From a bacterium (lineage in GTDB: Bacteria; Myxococcota_A; Bradymonadia; UBA7976; UBA1532), in contig JAUHXC010000031.1 of NCBI GenBank assembly GCA_030427205.1, positions 55,123 through 119,122 on the forward strand: 64,000 nt of DNA, in the 5' to 3' direction. Shown piece by piece: positions 39,378 through 47,698 of the stretch. Each line of letters opens with the position of its first letter. The stretch's first letter is position 1. The notes under the pieces were generated by a model. The model was not told the DNA's origin and made no database searches. It was given only the letters and a program-made list of their open reading frames with translations. The position numbers and the translations under genes are program-made.

Positions 39378-42300
39378 TTACCCGTGGGTGACGGCTTCGC
39401 CGCTCGGGCCGACGGGCAGCGGGGCGATCGCGTGCGCCCAGCGGGCGATGACGCGCACGCCCTGGGCGCGCAGCGCGGCCTCGGCGGCGGCGATGGCCTC
39501 GGCGTCGTCGATCCAGCGGGCGGCGTGCAGATCGAAGAGCGGCGCGATGCGCGGCGGCGGCGCGCCGGTGGGGAAGCGTCGGCGAGCGGCCATCAGGCGG
39601 CGGCGGGCCCCGGCTCGATCGCCCTCGGCGGCCATCAGACCGGCGGCCAGCGCCTCGGCCCAGGCGGCGCCGGCGCCCCAGGTGCCGTCGCGCAGGACCC
39701 CGATGCTCTGCTGAACCTGCTGCTCGGCTTCGGGCAGCCGGCCGAGGGCGAAGAGGCCCGAGAGCCCCTGCTCGAGGTGGGTGAAGTCGCGCAGGAAGTT
39801 GAAGCGGCCCCCGCTCAACGCGCCGATGCGGGGCCACGCCGCGCGGATGATCTCCACCGCCGCCCGGGCGTCGCCCCGATAGCGGGCGATGCGGGCCCGC
39901 TTGATGATCGCCAGCACCGAGAGCGCGCTGGCCTCGACCTCGTCCCAGCGCTCGATGAAGTCGTCGACCGCGCCGTCGGCCGCGTCCGGGTCGTCATGGG
40001 CCAGATGCACCGTGACCCCGCCCAGCAGCGCGATGAGGCCCTCCTCGACCCGCGCCCCCCGCTGGCGGGCGTCGCTCAGCATTGCCGGCAGCCGCTCGGC
40101 GAGCGCGTCGTAGCGCCCGGCGAGGCCGGTGGAGAAGCAGTACAGCGCCCGATGCAGCAGCGGCTCCCAGCCGGTGAGCGCCGGGCTCTGCGAGAGCTCG
40201 GCGTCGAGCCGGGCGCCCGCCTCGACGGCTTCGGTCCAGCGGCCCTGGCGGACGGCGACGGCGATGTCGATGGTCGCCAGCGGGATGCGCGCCTCGGGGC
40301 CGCCGTCGGCCAGATCGTCGGCGGCGGCCATCAGCCGCTCGGCGATGGCGCGGCTGCCGGGCAGGCGGGAGAGCTCGACGAACATCCGGGCGAAGGCGAA
40401 ACCCAGCGCCGCCCGTCGCCGATCGCCGGCCCGCGGCCCCAGGCGGCTGGCGCGGCCCAGGGTCCAGGCGATCTCCAGCGGGCTCATGGCGTACCAGCCG
40501 GCGAGCTCCGCCATGCACAGGTCGAAGTGCTCGGCCGCCTTCGGATCGACCGCGCCCGCCGGCTCGAGCCGGGCGAAGCGGCCGCGCACGAAGGCGGTCA
40601 GCGCGCTGCGGACCACCGATCCCACCATGGCCGGCCGCCGGCTCCGGCGGCGCAGGCCGGCCCGCTTCATCAGCGCCGCGAGCAGGGCCCGCGCCCGGCC
40701 GACGCGCCCGCTGATGAGCCACTGCTCGGCGGCGGTGCGCTCGGCGAGGCGGCGCTCGGTCGGCGGCGCCGCGCGGCCCGACTCGAGCCAGGCGTCGGCC
40801 GCCTCGTCGGCCCGCCCGCCGAGCTGCAGCGCGCCGGCGAGCGCCCGCTGTATCCGCGCGTCGGCCGGGCCGAGGCGCAGCGCCTCGCGGAAGAAGAAGG
40901 CCCCCTGCTCGAAGGCGTTGCGGGCCATGGCCGCCTCGCCGCCCTGCACCGCGCGGCCCGCGGCGCGCAGCGGCTCGCCAGCGCCCTCCCAATGGCGCAC
41001 GAGGCGTTCGAAGTCGGCGGCGTCGTCCGGCGCGTCCGGATCGCGGCCGGCCTCGATCTGCTCGGCCAGCGCCCGGTGGTGCACCCGGCAGCTCGTCGTA
41101 TCGAGCCCGTCGGCCACCGCCCGGGTGATCGCGTCGTGCCACGGCTCGATCGGGCTGCGCGGCGCGAGGCCACCCCGGGCGAGCGAGGCGGCGCGCAGGG
41201 TCGCCAGCGCGCGGTGTCCGTCGGCTTCGAGGCCGGCGGCGGCGAGGATCGTGCGCGGCGGCAGCGGCCGCCCGGCGAGCGCGATGATCTCGAGCGCGGC
41301 CCGCGCCGCCTGCGGCAGATCGGCGACCCGCGCGCGGATGGCCTCGTCGAGCGAGAGCTGAGCCTCGGGCACGTCGAGGCGCATGCGGGCCCGGGTGGCC
41401 AGCTCGGCGATGAGAAACGGGTGCCCCTGCGACTCGGTGACGACCCGCTCGACCCGCTCGTCGCTGGCGTCGGGGCCCAGCAGGCGCTGGGCGAGCTGGC
41501 GGCTCTCGGCGGCGGGCAGGGGACCCACCGGCACGCAGCACTCGGCCCACGGGGTGCCGCTGGCCTCGGCCGCCGACTGCAGGGCGTCGATGAGCGGGCT
41601 GCCGTCGGTGCGGCGGGCGCAGCTGATGATGTGCACCGGCGGCGCGCCCGGCGGGGCGAGCAGCGCCGAGAGCAGGGCCGCGGCGTCGAGGCCGCCGTTC
41701 TGCACGTCGTCGAGAAACAGCACCACCGGCCGATGCCGGGTGATGCGCAGCAGCATCTCGCGCAGCGCGGCCAGGGCGCGCTGGCGCAGCGCCCGCGGGT
41801 CGGCCTCCTCGGGGGCGTCGAGGCCGGCGAGCGCGTGCACCCGGGTCAAGGCCGGGAACTGGCGCACGAGCGCGGCGGCGTGCACCGGGACCAGCCCCTG
41901 GGTCTCGTCGGGCCAGCGGGTCAGCCGCCGGGCCAGATCGTCGACCAGCGAGTCGAACGGGCCGAAGGGCACGTCCTCCCGGCGGTGGCTGCGGCCGCGC
42001 AGCACCAGCGCGCCGGTGCCGTCGCCGACCCCCGTCTCGTGCTCACCCAGCCAGGCCTCGACGGCGAAGCTCTTGCCGACCCCCGACGGGCCCCACAGGT
42101 GGGTCAGGCTGGGCTGGCCGGCGGCGCAGCGGGCCCGGGCGCGGTCGAGCGCGCCGAAGATCGCCCGCCGCCCCACGAGATCGGCGGGCGCGCGGCGGGC
42201 GGCGGGCGGCGCGCCGAGCTGCAGCAGGATGTCGTCGGCGCCGGGTCGCGCGTCGGGCTCGGTCTGCAGCAGCGCGCGGGTCAGCGCCACGAGCGTCGCC

Positions 42301-43133
42301 GGCCGGCCGGTGGCGTCGAGCGGCGGCGGTCGATCGTCGAGGCGGATCGGCGGCCGCCCGGTGAGCGCGTGGTAGAGCAGCGCGCCCACCGAGTACCAGT
42401 CGTCGCTCTCGCCGGGCGGCATGCCGCGGGCCTGCTGCGGCGACATATAGCCCCGGGTGCCCACCACGAAGCCGCCGCTGTGCCCCTCGCCGGCGGTGCC
42501 GTCGGGGCGCACGGCCAGCCCGAAGTCGAGCAGCACCACCCGCCCGTCGCCGTCGACCCGCACATTGTCCGGCTTGATGTCGCGGTGCACCAACCCGCGG
42601 GCGTGCAGCGCCGAGACGCCCCGGGTCAGCTGGATGAGCGCCGAGCGCAGCCGCTGCTCGACCGCGGGCGGCGGCGGCGGCCGGACGGGCCACGGGCCGC
42701 CCTGGCCGGGGCCGGGCTCGAAGGTCGTGCGCAGGGCGGGGTCGGTCTCGGCGAGCAGCTCGCTGGGGGACGCGGTCGGCGTCCCGGCGTGGCCGTCGTC
42801 GCCCCAGAGCCAGGCCAGCAGCGGCGGGCCGTCGACGAGCTCCATCGTGAAGAACCACTGCTCGTCGGCCGGGTCGCCGAAGAGCTGGTACAGCCGCACG
42901 AGGTTGGGGTGGTCGATGTCGGCCAGCGCCCGGAACTCGTTCTTGAACAGCGCGAGGCCGAGCGGATCGAGCCGGTGGGTGGTCTTCAGCGCGACGTGCT
43001 GCTCGAGGGCGGTGTCCCAGGCGGCGTAGACCACGCCCATGCCGCTCGAGCCGAGCGGGTGGCGGATCTCGAAGCGCGGGCCGAACGCCGAGTCGGCGTC
43101 CCCCGCGCGGTCGGGGGTCGCTTCGCGGGTCAC
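39378..43133 (-). CDS. Ser/Thr protein kinase-AAA ATPase-TPR protein (PknK-like)
   Basis: 1251 residues from GTG 43133, 16 bp after the stop of the RebB-like gene. The kinase domain is complete: Gly loop GSSGMGVVYAAWD, Lys50 (VALK), HRDIKPDN (183-190), DFG (203-205) and MSPQQA in place of APE. A Gly/Pro-rich insert of about 50 residues lies between the lobes. The ATPase follows, with Walker A GPSGVGKS (348-355) and Walker B VVLFLDDVQN. Residues from about 600 on are TPR-like helices (FFFREALRLGPADARIQRALAGALQLGGRADEAADAW). The layout matches PknK-type signalling proteins, in which phosphorylation and an ATPase/TPR sensor regulate partners. Co-transcription with the RebB-like genes suggests control of them. 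Confidence 0.88.
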   Translation of the reverse strand: MTREATPDRAGDADSAFGPRFEIRHPLGSSGMGVVYAAWDTALEQHVALKTTHRLDPLGLALFKNEFRALADIDHPNLVRLYQLFGDPADEQWFFTMELVDGPPLLAWLWGDDGHAGTPTASPSELLAETDPALRTTFEPGPGQGGPWPVRPPPPPAVEQRLRSALIQLTRGVSALHARGLVHRDIKPDNVRVDGDGRVVLLDFGLAVRPDGTAGEGHSGGFVVGTRGYMSPQQARGMPPGESDDWYSVGALLYHALTGRPPIRLDDRPPPLDATGRPATLVALTRALLQTEPDARPGADDILLQLGAPPAARRAPADLVGRRAIFGALDRARARCAAGQPSLTHLWGPSGVGKSFAVEAWLGEHETGVGDGTGALVLRGRSHRREDVPFGPFDSLVDDLARRLTRWPDETQGLVPVHAAALVRQFPALTRVHALAGLDAPEEADPRALRQRALAALREMLLRITRHRPVVLFLDDVQNGGLDAAALLSALLAPPGAPPVHIISCARRTDGSPLIDALQSAAEASGTPWAECCVPVGPLPAAESRQLAQRLLGPDASDERVERVVTESQGHPFLIAELATRARMRLDVPEAQLSLDEAIRARVADLPQAARAALEIIALAGRPLPPRTILAAAGLEADGHRALATLRAASLARGGLAPRSPIEPWHDAITRAVADGLDTTSCRVHHRALAEQIEAGRDPDAPDDAADFERLVRHWEGAGEPLRAAGRAVQGGEAAMARNAFEQGAFFFREALRLGPADARIQRALAGALQLGGRADEAADAWLESGRAAPPTERRLAERTAAEQWLISGRVGRARALLAALMKRAGLRRRSRRPAMVGSVVRSALTAFVRGRFARLEPAGAVDPKAAEHFDLCMAELAGWYAMSPLEIAWTLGRASRLGPRAGDRRRAALGFAFARMFVELSRLPGSRAIAERLMAAADDLADGGPEARIPLATIDIAVAVRQGRWTEAVEAGARLDAELSQSPALTGWEPLLHRALYCFSTGLAGRYDALAERLPAMLSDARQRGARVEEGLIALLGGVTVHLAHDDPDAADGAVDDFIERWDEVEASALSVLAIIKRARIARYRGDARAAVEIIRAAWPRIGALSGGRFNFLRDFTHLEQGLSGLFALGRLPEAEQQVQQSIGVLRDGTWGAGAAWAEALAAGLMAAEGDRAGARRRLMAARRRFPTGAPPPRIAPLFDLHAARWIDDAEAIAAAEAALRAQGVRVIARWAHAIAPLPVGPSGEAVTHG

Positions 43134-43149
43134 CGGAGACCCACCGCGG

Positions 43150-43527
43150 TCAGCTCTCGCTCGACGGATCGGAGAGGGCCACGACCCGGGCGAGGCGCCC
43201 GATGGCCTTGTCGAGCGAGGCTTCGGCGGCTTCGATGGCGGCGGCGCCCCGGTCGGCCTCGCCGGCCAGGATCGCTTCGAGGCCGGTGGCGAGCGCCGCG
43301 AGCGAGAGCGTCTCGACCCGGCGCAGGTGCCCGGCGGCGTCGAGCATGGCCATGCTCAGGGCCTGGGCCCGGCCGCTGTCGACGACGGCTCCGGCGACCG
43401 GGCCGCTGGCGGTGCTGACGCTCTCGACGACCTCGCCGGCGGTCTCGCCGACGGTGCGGGCGTCTTCGATGTGCTCGACGGGTGACTCGGGGCGTGGGGC
43501 GGGCTTGCCCGGCTTGGCGGCGGCCAT
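43150..43527 (-). CDS. RebB-like (R-body/killing-trait family) protein, 125 aa
   Basis: 125 residues. The ATG overlaps the stop of the preceding small gene by one base (TGATG). The core, ALSMAMLDAAGHLRRVETLS followed by LAALATGLEAIL, matches the spacing I recall for RebB-family proteins (PF11747), where a helix with AxxxAxxNAxxxQQ is followed by AQAATTQGV. N-terminal to it, VGETAGEVVESVSTASGPVAG resembles the Val/Thr-rich lead of RebB. R-bodies are coiled protein ribbons built from RebA, RebB and RebD. Here NAxxQQ is replaced by DAAxHLRR, so this copy is divergent. It lies between a shorter paralogue and the kinase gene. The family call is by eye. Confidence 0.5.
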   Translation of the reverse strand: MAAAKPGKPAPRPESPVEHIEDARTVGETAGEVVESVSTASGPVAGAVVDSGRAQALSMAMLDAAGHLRRVETLSLAALATGLEAILAGEADRGAAAIEAAEASLDKAIGRLARVVALSDPSSES

Positions 43528-43739
43528 CAGGCACCCCCCGACGTGGCGAGCAGCCGCTCGACGGCGGCGGTCAGCGTCGCCTGGGCCGCGGCGTGATCCT
43601 GCTGCTGGATGAGCGCGGCGTTCTCGGCGGTCAGCCCGGCGGCGTGGGCCAGGCTGCGTTCGAGCGTGGCGAGCGGCATCTCCGGGGGGGCGAAGTCCTC
43701 GACGGCCGCGGGTCGGCTCGGGGTCGGGCTGTTGCTCAC
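43527..43739 (-). CDS. RebB-like (R-body/killing-trait family) protein, 70 aa
   Basis: 70 residues from GTG 43739, which follows GGAG at six bases; the longer ORF upstream has no better start. The segment LATLERSLAHAAGLTAENAA followed by LIQQQDHAAAQATLTAAVERLL fits the RebB pattern SxAHAxGLxxxNAxxxQQQ-xxxxAQAxxxxxVxxLL closely, including the NA and QQQ positions. Shorter than typical RebB (about 80-110 residues), it lacks most of the N-terminal Val/Thr lead. Together with the 125-residue neighbour it may form or cap an R-body-like ribbon. It is the first gene of an operon ending in a kinase-ATPase, and divergent from a sigma-like factor gene. Confidence 0.55.
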   Translation of the reverse strand: MSNSPTPSRPAAVEDFAPPEMPLATLERSLAHAAGLTAENAALIQQQDHAAAQATLTAAVERLLATSGGA

Positions 43740-43950
43740 GGGCGGCTCCGTCTGGCGCGGGCGCCGACGCTGCGTCGGGCGCGATGGCCTCAGCATGTCA
43801 CCGAAACGGCGGCTGCGAAAGGGGATCCCGGCCGGTCGCCGGCCGCCGCCGGCCATGGGAGTTGGGTCGCGGGCGGCGGGTGTGGTGAAATGGCCGCCGC
43901 CCGGCGCTGGACAGCTCACCGGCTCTGGGGCGTATGCCGCGGGGAGGCGT

Positions 43951-44595
43951 GTGGACGCACAAGGTCCGCTCGAGCGAGTGCTCGCATTGGAAGGCGCCGG
44001 CATCGACGAGGCCGCCGCCTACGCGACCGCTCTGCGCGGGCTGGCCGCGGCCCTGCGAGATGTGGAGACCCGCGTGGAGGTGGCGAATCGGATGACCGCC
44101 TGGCTGCTGCCCGCCATCGGCCTCGAGCCGGGGGCCGTGCACGGCGACGCCCGCTGGACCGAGGCCCTGTGGGACGCCGCCGCCGACGCCCTCTCCGACG
44201 CCGACGCGCTCGCCGGTTTCCTCGAAGCGGCCGCCGACCGGCTCGGCGCCCGCCGGCCGGCGCACCTCAACCTGCTGGCGATGCTGCGCACCCGCATCGG
44301 CTGGCGGGCCAAGGACAAGCTGCGCCGGCGCGATCGCTATCAGCGGCGCTTCGGCGGCGAGTATCTGCCCGAGGCCCGCCCCGGCAGCCGCGACGCCCGC
44401 GGGCAGCAGGTGGCGGCGCTGGTGGTCGAGCGGGTGCGCGAGGTCTTCGCCGACGAACCCGAGGCGACGCCGGTCATCGAGGGGCTGCTCGCCGGCGGCA
44501 CGGTGTCGGAGGTCTCCCGGGGCACCGGCATGTCGCGTCAGCGCATCTATCGGCTGTTGGGTCGCATCCGCACCTGGATCGAGGGGCAGCCATGA
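43951..44595 (+). CDS. RNA polymerase sigma-like factor
   Basis: 214 residues from GTG 43951, preceded by GGGGAGG. The N-terminal 100 residues are helical (EAAAYATALRGLAAALRDVETR). LNLLAMLRTRIGWRAKDKLRRRDRYQRRF resembles the end of sigma region 2, with its aromatic and basic residues. The C-terminus has a region-4 helix-turn-helix (VIEGLLAGGTVSEVSRGTGMSRQRIYRLLGRIRTWIEG). It is divergent from canonical ECF sigmas and could be another HTH regulator. The stop overlaps the next start (ATGA). It faces the RebB-like operon across 211 bp. Reb clusters elsewhere often include a sigma factor, which supports a functional link. Confidence 0.65.
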   Translation: MDAQGPLERVLALEGAGIDEAAAYATALRGLAAALRDVETRVEVANRMTAWLLPAIGLEPGAVHGDARWTEALWDAAADALSDADALAGFLEAAADRLGARRPAHLNLLAMLRTRIGWRAKDKLRRRDRYQRRFGGEYLPEARPGSRDARGQQVAALVVERVREVFADEPEATPVIEGLLAGGTVSEVSRGTGMSRQRIYRLLGRIRTWIEGQP

Positions 44596-45971
44596 GCGGC
44601 ACCAAGACGGCCCGCGCCCTCGAGGCGCTGCGCGACGTCGGCGCGCTCGACGCCGAGCTCGAGGCCCACGTCTCCGCCAGCGCGGAGGGCGCGCAGGCGG
44701 TGGTCGCCGCGCAGCTCGTCGACCGCGGCATCCTCGATCCGCCGGCGGATGACGACGCGGTGCTGGCGGCGCTGGGTCTGGGGCCGATGCCGGCGGATGT
44801 CGCGCCGCTCGATCGTGACTTCCTCGGCATGTTGGTGCACAGCCCGGTCGGCGATCCCGTGCCCCGGCCGCAGCCCGCCGAGGTCGAATCCCCGGCGGAT
44901 GCTGCGCCGGCGGACGCTGCGCCCGCTGCGCCGATGGACGCTGCGCCCGCTGAACCGCCCGTAGAGCTGCCCGCAGAACCGCTGCCCTTCGGCGCGCGCC
45001 CGAGCGCGCTGTCGCGGCCGATGGCGATGATCCCGCCCGACGAGATGGTCGATCCGCCGCTGGTGGCCGCGCCGCTGGCGCCGGTGGCGGTGCCGACGCG
45101 CCGCAGCTGGGCGGGCTGGATCGCCGGCGCGGGGGTCGTGGCGGCGGCGCTGCTCGCCTTCGTGGTGATGCGCCCGCTGCTGTTCAGCGACGATGGCGTC
45201 ATCGGCGACGCGCCCGTGGCGGCGTCCGACAGCCCGGCGAAGCGCTCGGTCGGTGGACCGGCGGAGGCCGAGAAGGCCGCCGCGGAGCAGGGTGCCCTGG
45301 AGAAAGCGGCGATCGAGAAGCTGGCGGCGGAGAAGGCGGCCGAGCGACTGGCTGCCGAGGCGGCGGCCAAGGCGGCCGAAGAGGGCGCCGGCGGCGACAA
45401 TGGGGCAGGGGAGGACGGCGTCGGGGGCGACGACGGGGCCGGGGAGAAGGTGGCCGCGGCCAAGCCCAAGGCGTCCCGCAGGGCCCGCCGGTCGAGCGCG
45501 AAGCCCGCGGCGGCCCGACCCGCGGCGCCGAAGCCCGCCGCCCGCGCGCCCGCGGCGCGCAAGCCCGCGGCCAAGAAGGAGTCGACCAGCGAGGTGGACG
45601 ACCTGCTCGGCGCGCTCGACGGATCGGGCGGCGGCTCCAAGAGCCGGGCGGCGTCGCCGGCGGCGGCGAGCCCCGCGCCGAGCGGCGGTGATCCGCTGCT
45701 GCCCGAGAAGCTGACCCGGCGGCAGATCCTGACCGTCGTCAAGCGCAACGCGCGCACGATCACCGCCTGCAAGGGCGACAGCGGCGCGAGCGGCACCGTG
45801 CCCGTCGAGCTGGTCATCGGCCGCGCGGGGCGGGTCACCTCGGCCAAGGTCAAGAGCGGCCCGCAGAAGGGCACCGAGGTGGGCGCGTGCATCGAACGCA
45901 AGGTCCGGGCCTTCCGTTTTCCGGCGTTCGCCGGTGATCCCATGCGCATCGTGATGCCCTTCGCCCTGTGA
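44592..45971 (+). CDS. Single-TM protein with AgmX/PglI-type C-terminal domain
   Basis: 459 residues. The ATG overlaps the sigma-like TGA by four bases. The N-terminal cytosolic part includes a Pro/Ala-rich repeat (repeated DAAPA units). One membrane helix lies at about 174-197 (WAGWIAGAGVVAAALLAFVVM). A long Ala/Lys/Glu periplasmic stretch follows (EKAAAEQGALEKAAIEKLAA, then Lys/Pro/Ala repeats). The end (about 365-459) is a TonB-C-like AgmX/PglI domain: LTRRQILTVVKRNARTITAC, TVPVELVIGRAGRVTSAKVKSG, CIERKVRAFRFPAF. In Myxococcus this domain occurs in gliding-related proteins. It may link the inner membrane to envelope machinery. Confidence 0.75.
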   Translation: MSGTKTARALEALRDVGALDAELEAHVSASAEGAQAVVAAQLVDRGILDPPADDDAVLAALGLGPMPADVAPLDRDFLGMLVHSPVGDPVPRPQPAEVESPADAAPADAAPAAPMDAAPAEPPVELPAEPLPFGARPSALSRPMAMIPPDEMVDPPLVAAPLAPVAVPTRRSWAGWIAGAGVVAAALLAFVVMRPLLFSDDGVIGDAPVAASDSPAKRSVGGPAEAEKAAAEQGALEKAAIEKLAAEKAAERLAAEAAAKAAEEGAGGDNGAGEDGVGGDDGAGEKVAAAKPKASRRARRSSAKPAAARPAAPKPAARAPAARKPAAKKESTSEVDDLLGALDGSGGGSKSRAASPAAASPAPSGGDPLLPEKLTRRQILTVVKRNARTITACKGDSGASGTVPVELVIGRAGRVTSAKVKSGPQKGTEVGACIERKVRAFRFPAFAGDPMRIVMPFAL

Positions 45972-46723
45972 GCGCCGAGGCCTCGCCGCGCGTCGTCGCG
46001 ATCGTCCCCGCCCGACTGGCTTCGACCCGGCTGCCCAACAAGGTGCTGCGGCCGATCGGCGGTCGGCCGATGATCGAGTGGGTCTTCGCCGCGGCGCGCG
46101 CGACCCCCGGTATCGACGCGGTCTACGTGGCGACGGCCTCGCCCGAGGTGGCCCGCGCCTGCGCCGACTTCGGCGCCGATGTCATCGAGACCGGGGCCGG
46201 GCATCCGAGCGGCACCGATCGGGTGGCTTTCGCCGCCCGCGGGCTCGACGCCGACGTGGTGCTCAACGTGCAGGCCGACGAGCCGACGCTCACCCCGCAG
46301 GTCCTCGCCGCGCTGGTGGCCGCCTTCGCCGACCCCGCCGTGGGCATCGCCAGCCTGATGACCCGGATCGACGCCGACGAACTCGTCGATCCGGACGCGG
46401 TGAAGGTGGTCTGCGCGGCCAACGGCGACGCGCTGTATTTCTCGCGGGCGCCGATCCCGTTCGCGCGGGCGTCGGCCGGGCAGCTGGCCGCCGCGCGGCT
46501 GCACCTGGGCGTGTATGGCTTCCGGGCGGCGCGCTTGCAGGCGTTCGCCGCGGCCGAGCCGTCTCCGCTCGAGGCCATCGAGTCGCTGGAGCAGCTGCGC
46601 GCGCTGCACCACGGCTGGCCGATTCGTATGGTGCAGGTCGACTGGCGCGGCGTCGGCGTCGACACCGCCGCCGATCTGGCGCGGGCCCGGGCGCTGCTCA
46701 GCGGGCGCACGCCGGCGGAGTGA
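45968..46723 (+). CDS. kdsB: 3-deoxy-manno-octulosonate cytidylyltransferase (CMP-Kdo synthetase)
   Basis: 251 residues from GTG 45968, which overlaps the previous TGA (GTGA). Diagnostic motifs: IVPARLASTRLPNKVL (CTP binding), HPSGTDRVA, NVQADEPTL, ALYFSRAPIPFAR, HLGVYGFRA, and LEAIESLEQLRAL near the end with GWPIRMV. It makes CMP-Kdo from Kdo and CTP, the activated sugar for LPS inner core synthesis in the cytosol. Coupled translation with the AgmX-domain gene and sigma-like gene is unusual, because kdsB usually sits with other Kdo genes. kdsA follows 87 bp downstream. Confidence 0.95.
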   Translation: MSAEASPRVVAIVPARLASTRLPNKVLRPIGGRPMIEWVFAAARATPGIDAVYVATASPEVARACADFGADVIETGAGHPSGTDRVAFAARGLDADVVLNVQADEPTLTPQVLAALVAAFADPAVGIASLMTRIDADELVDPDAVKVVCAANGDALYFSRAPIPFARASAGQLAAARLHLGVYGFRAARLQAFAAAEPSPLEAIESLEQLRALHHGWPIRMVQVDWRGVGVDTAADLARARALLSGRTPAE

Positions 46724-46729
46724 TGCAGA

Positions 46730-46765
46730 GTGATAGGTGTGATGGGAGTGATGGGAGTGATGGTG
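46730..46765. repeat. 9-bp tandem repeat in the kdsB-kdsA gap
   Basis: Four units of GTGATGGGA or close variants (GTGATAGGT, GTGATGGGA, GTGATGGGA, GTGATGGTG), followed by degenerate TGATTGGCG and TGATCGCAT. They lie in the 87-bp gap between kdsB and kdsA, just upstream of the kdsA ribosome-site region (GGGATGGGATACATGCC). Slippage here could alter kdsA expression or coupling. Confidence 0.65.
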
Positions 46766-46810
46766 TGATTGGCGTGATCGCATGAGTCATTATGGGATGG
46801 GATACATGCC

Positions 46811-47644
46811 ATGAGCCTGCCCGATGCCATCACTCTCGGTGAAGACATCGTCCTGGCCAATGACCGGCCGCTGGTGCTCATCGCCGGGCTCAACGTGCTC
46901 GAATCGCTCGACCTCGCGCGGCGGGTGGCCGGCACGCTGGGCGAGGCCGCGGCGCGCCACGGGCTGCCCTGGGTGTTCAAGGCGTCGTTCGACAAGGCCA
47001 ACCGCAGCAGCGTCGACAGCTTCCGCGGACCCGGGCTCGAGCGCGGGCTCGAGTGGCTGGCGCGCATCAAGGCCGAGTTCGACGTGCCCATCGTCACCGA
47101 CATCCACCTGCCCGAGCAGGCCGCGCCGGTCGCCCGGGTGGCCGAGCTGCTGCAGATCCCGGCGTTTCTGGTGCGGCAGACCGATCTGCTCGCCGCCGCC
47201 GCCGCCACCGGCCGCCCGCTGCACCTCAAGAAGATGCAGCTGATGGCGCCCGAAGACATGGGCCCGGCGGTGGCCAAATGCGCCGCGCTCGGCGCCTCGG
47301 CGGTGGCGATCTGCGAGCGCGGCACGCTCTTCGGCTATGGGCGCCTCGTCGTCGACATGCTCGGCTTCAGCGCCATGAAGGCCCTCGACGTGCCGCTGAC
47401 CTTCGACGTGACCCACAGCCTGCAGCTGCCCGGGGCGCTGGGCCACGCCACCGGCGGACGCGGCGCGCTGACCGAGCCCCTGGCGCTGGCCGGGGTCTCC
47501 CAAGGTATCGCCGGTCTCTTCCTCGAGGTGCACCCCGATCCGGCGCGGGCAAAGTGCGACGGGCCGTGCGCGCTGCCCCTCGACCGGCTCGATGGGCTGC
47601 TGGCCCGGATCGCGGCGCTCGACGCGCTGATCAAGGGGCGCTGA
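46811..47644 (+). CDS. kdsA: 3-deoxy-8-phosphooctulonate synthase (Kdo-8-P synthase)
   Basis: 277 residues from ATG 46811. Motifs: LIAGLNVLES (Asn28 in the place that is Cys in metal-dependent enzymes, so the metal-independent class as in E. coli), VFKASFDKANRSS, GPGLERGLEWL, VPIVTDIHLPEQ, FLVRQTDLLAAA, LHLKKMQLMAPEDM, CERGTLFGYGRLVVDM, PLTFDVTHSLQLPG, GLFLEVHPDPA. It condenses phosphoenolpyruvate with arabinose-5-phosphate to Kdo-8-phosphate in LPS synthesis. It is co-directional with kdsB across a gap that holds a 9-bp repeat. Confidence 0.96.
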   Translation: MSLPDAITLGEDIVLANDRPLVLIAGLNVLESLDLARRVAGTLGEAAARHGLPWVFKASFDKANRSSVDSFRGPGLERGLEWLARIKAEFDVPIVTDIHLPEQAAPVARVAELLQIPAFLVRQTDLLAAAAATGRPLHLKKMQLMAPEDMGPAVAKCAALGASAVAICERGTLFGYGRLVVDMLGFSAMKALDVPLTFDVTHSLQLPGALGHATGGRGALTEPLALAGVSQGIAGLFLEVHPDPARAKCDGPCALPLDRLDGLLARIAALDALIKGR

Positions 47645-47698
47645 CCGATGGACGCGGCGGGCATCGCATTGGCGGCCGGCGGGCGGTAGGCTCGGGTC

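Noticed and set aside
39366..43418. 1350-aa plus-strand frame over the kinase-ATPase
   Set aside because: No motifs; the opposite strand encodes complete kinase and ATPase signatures.
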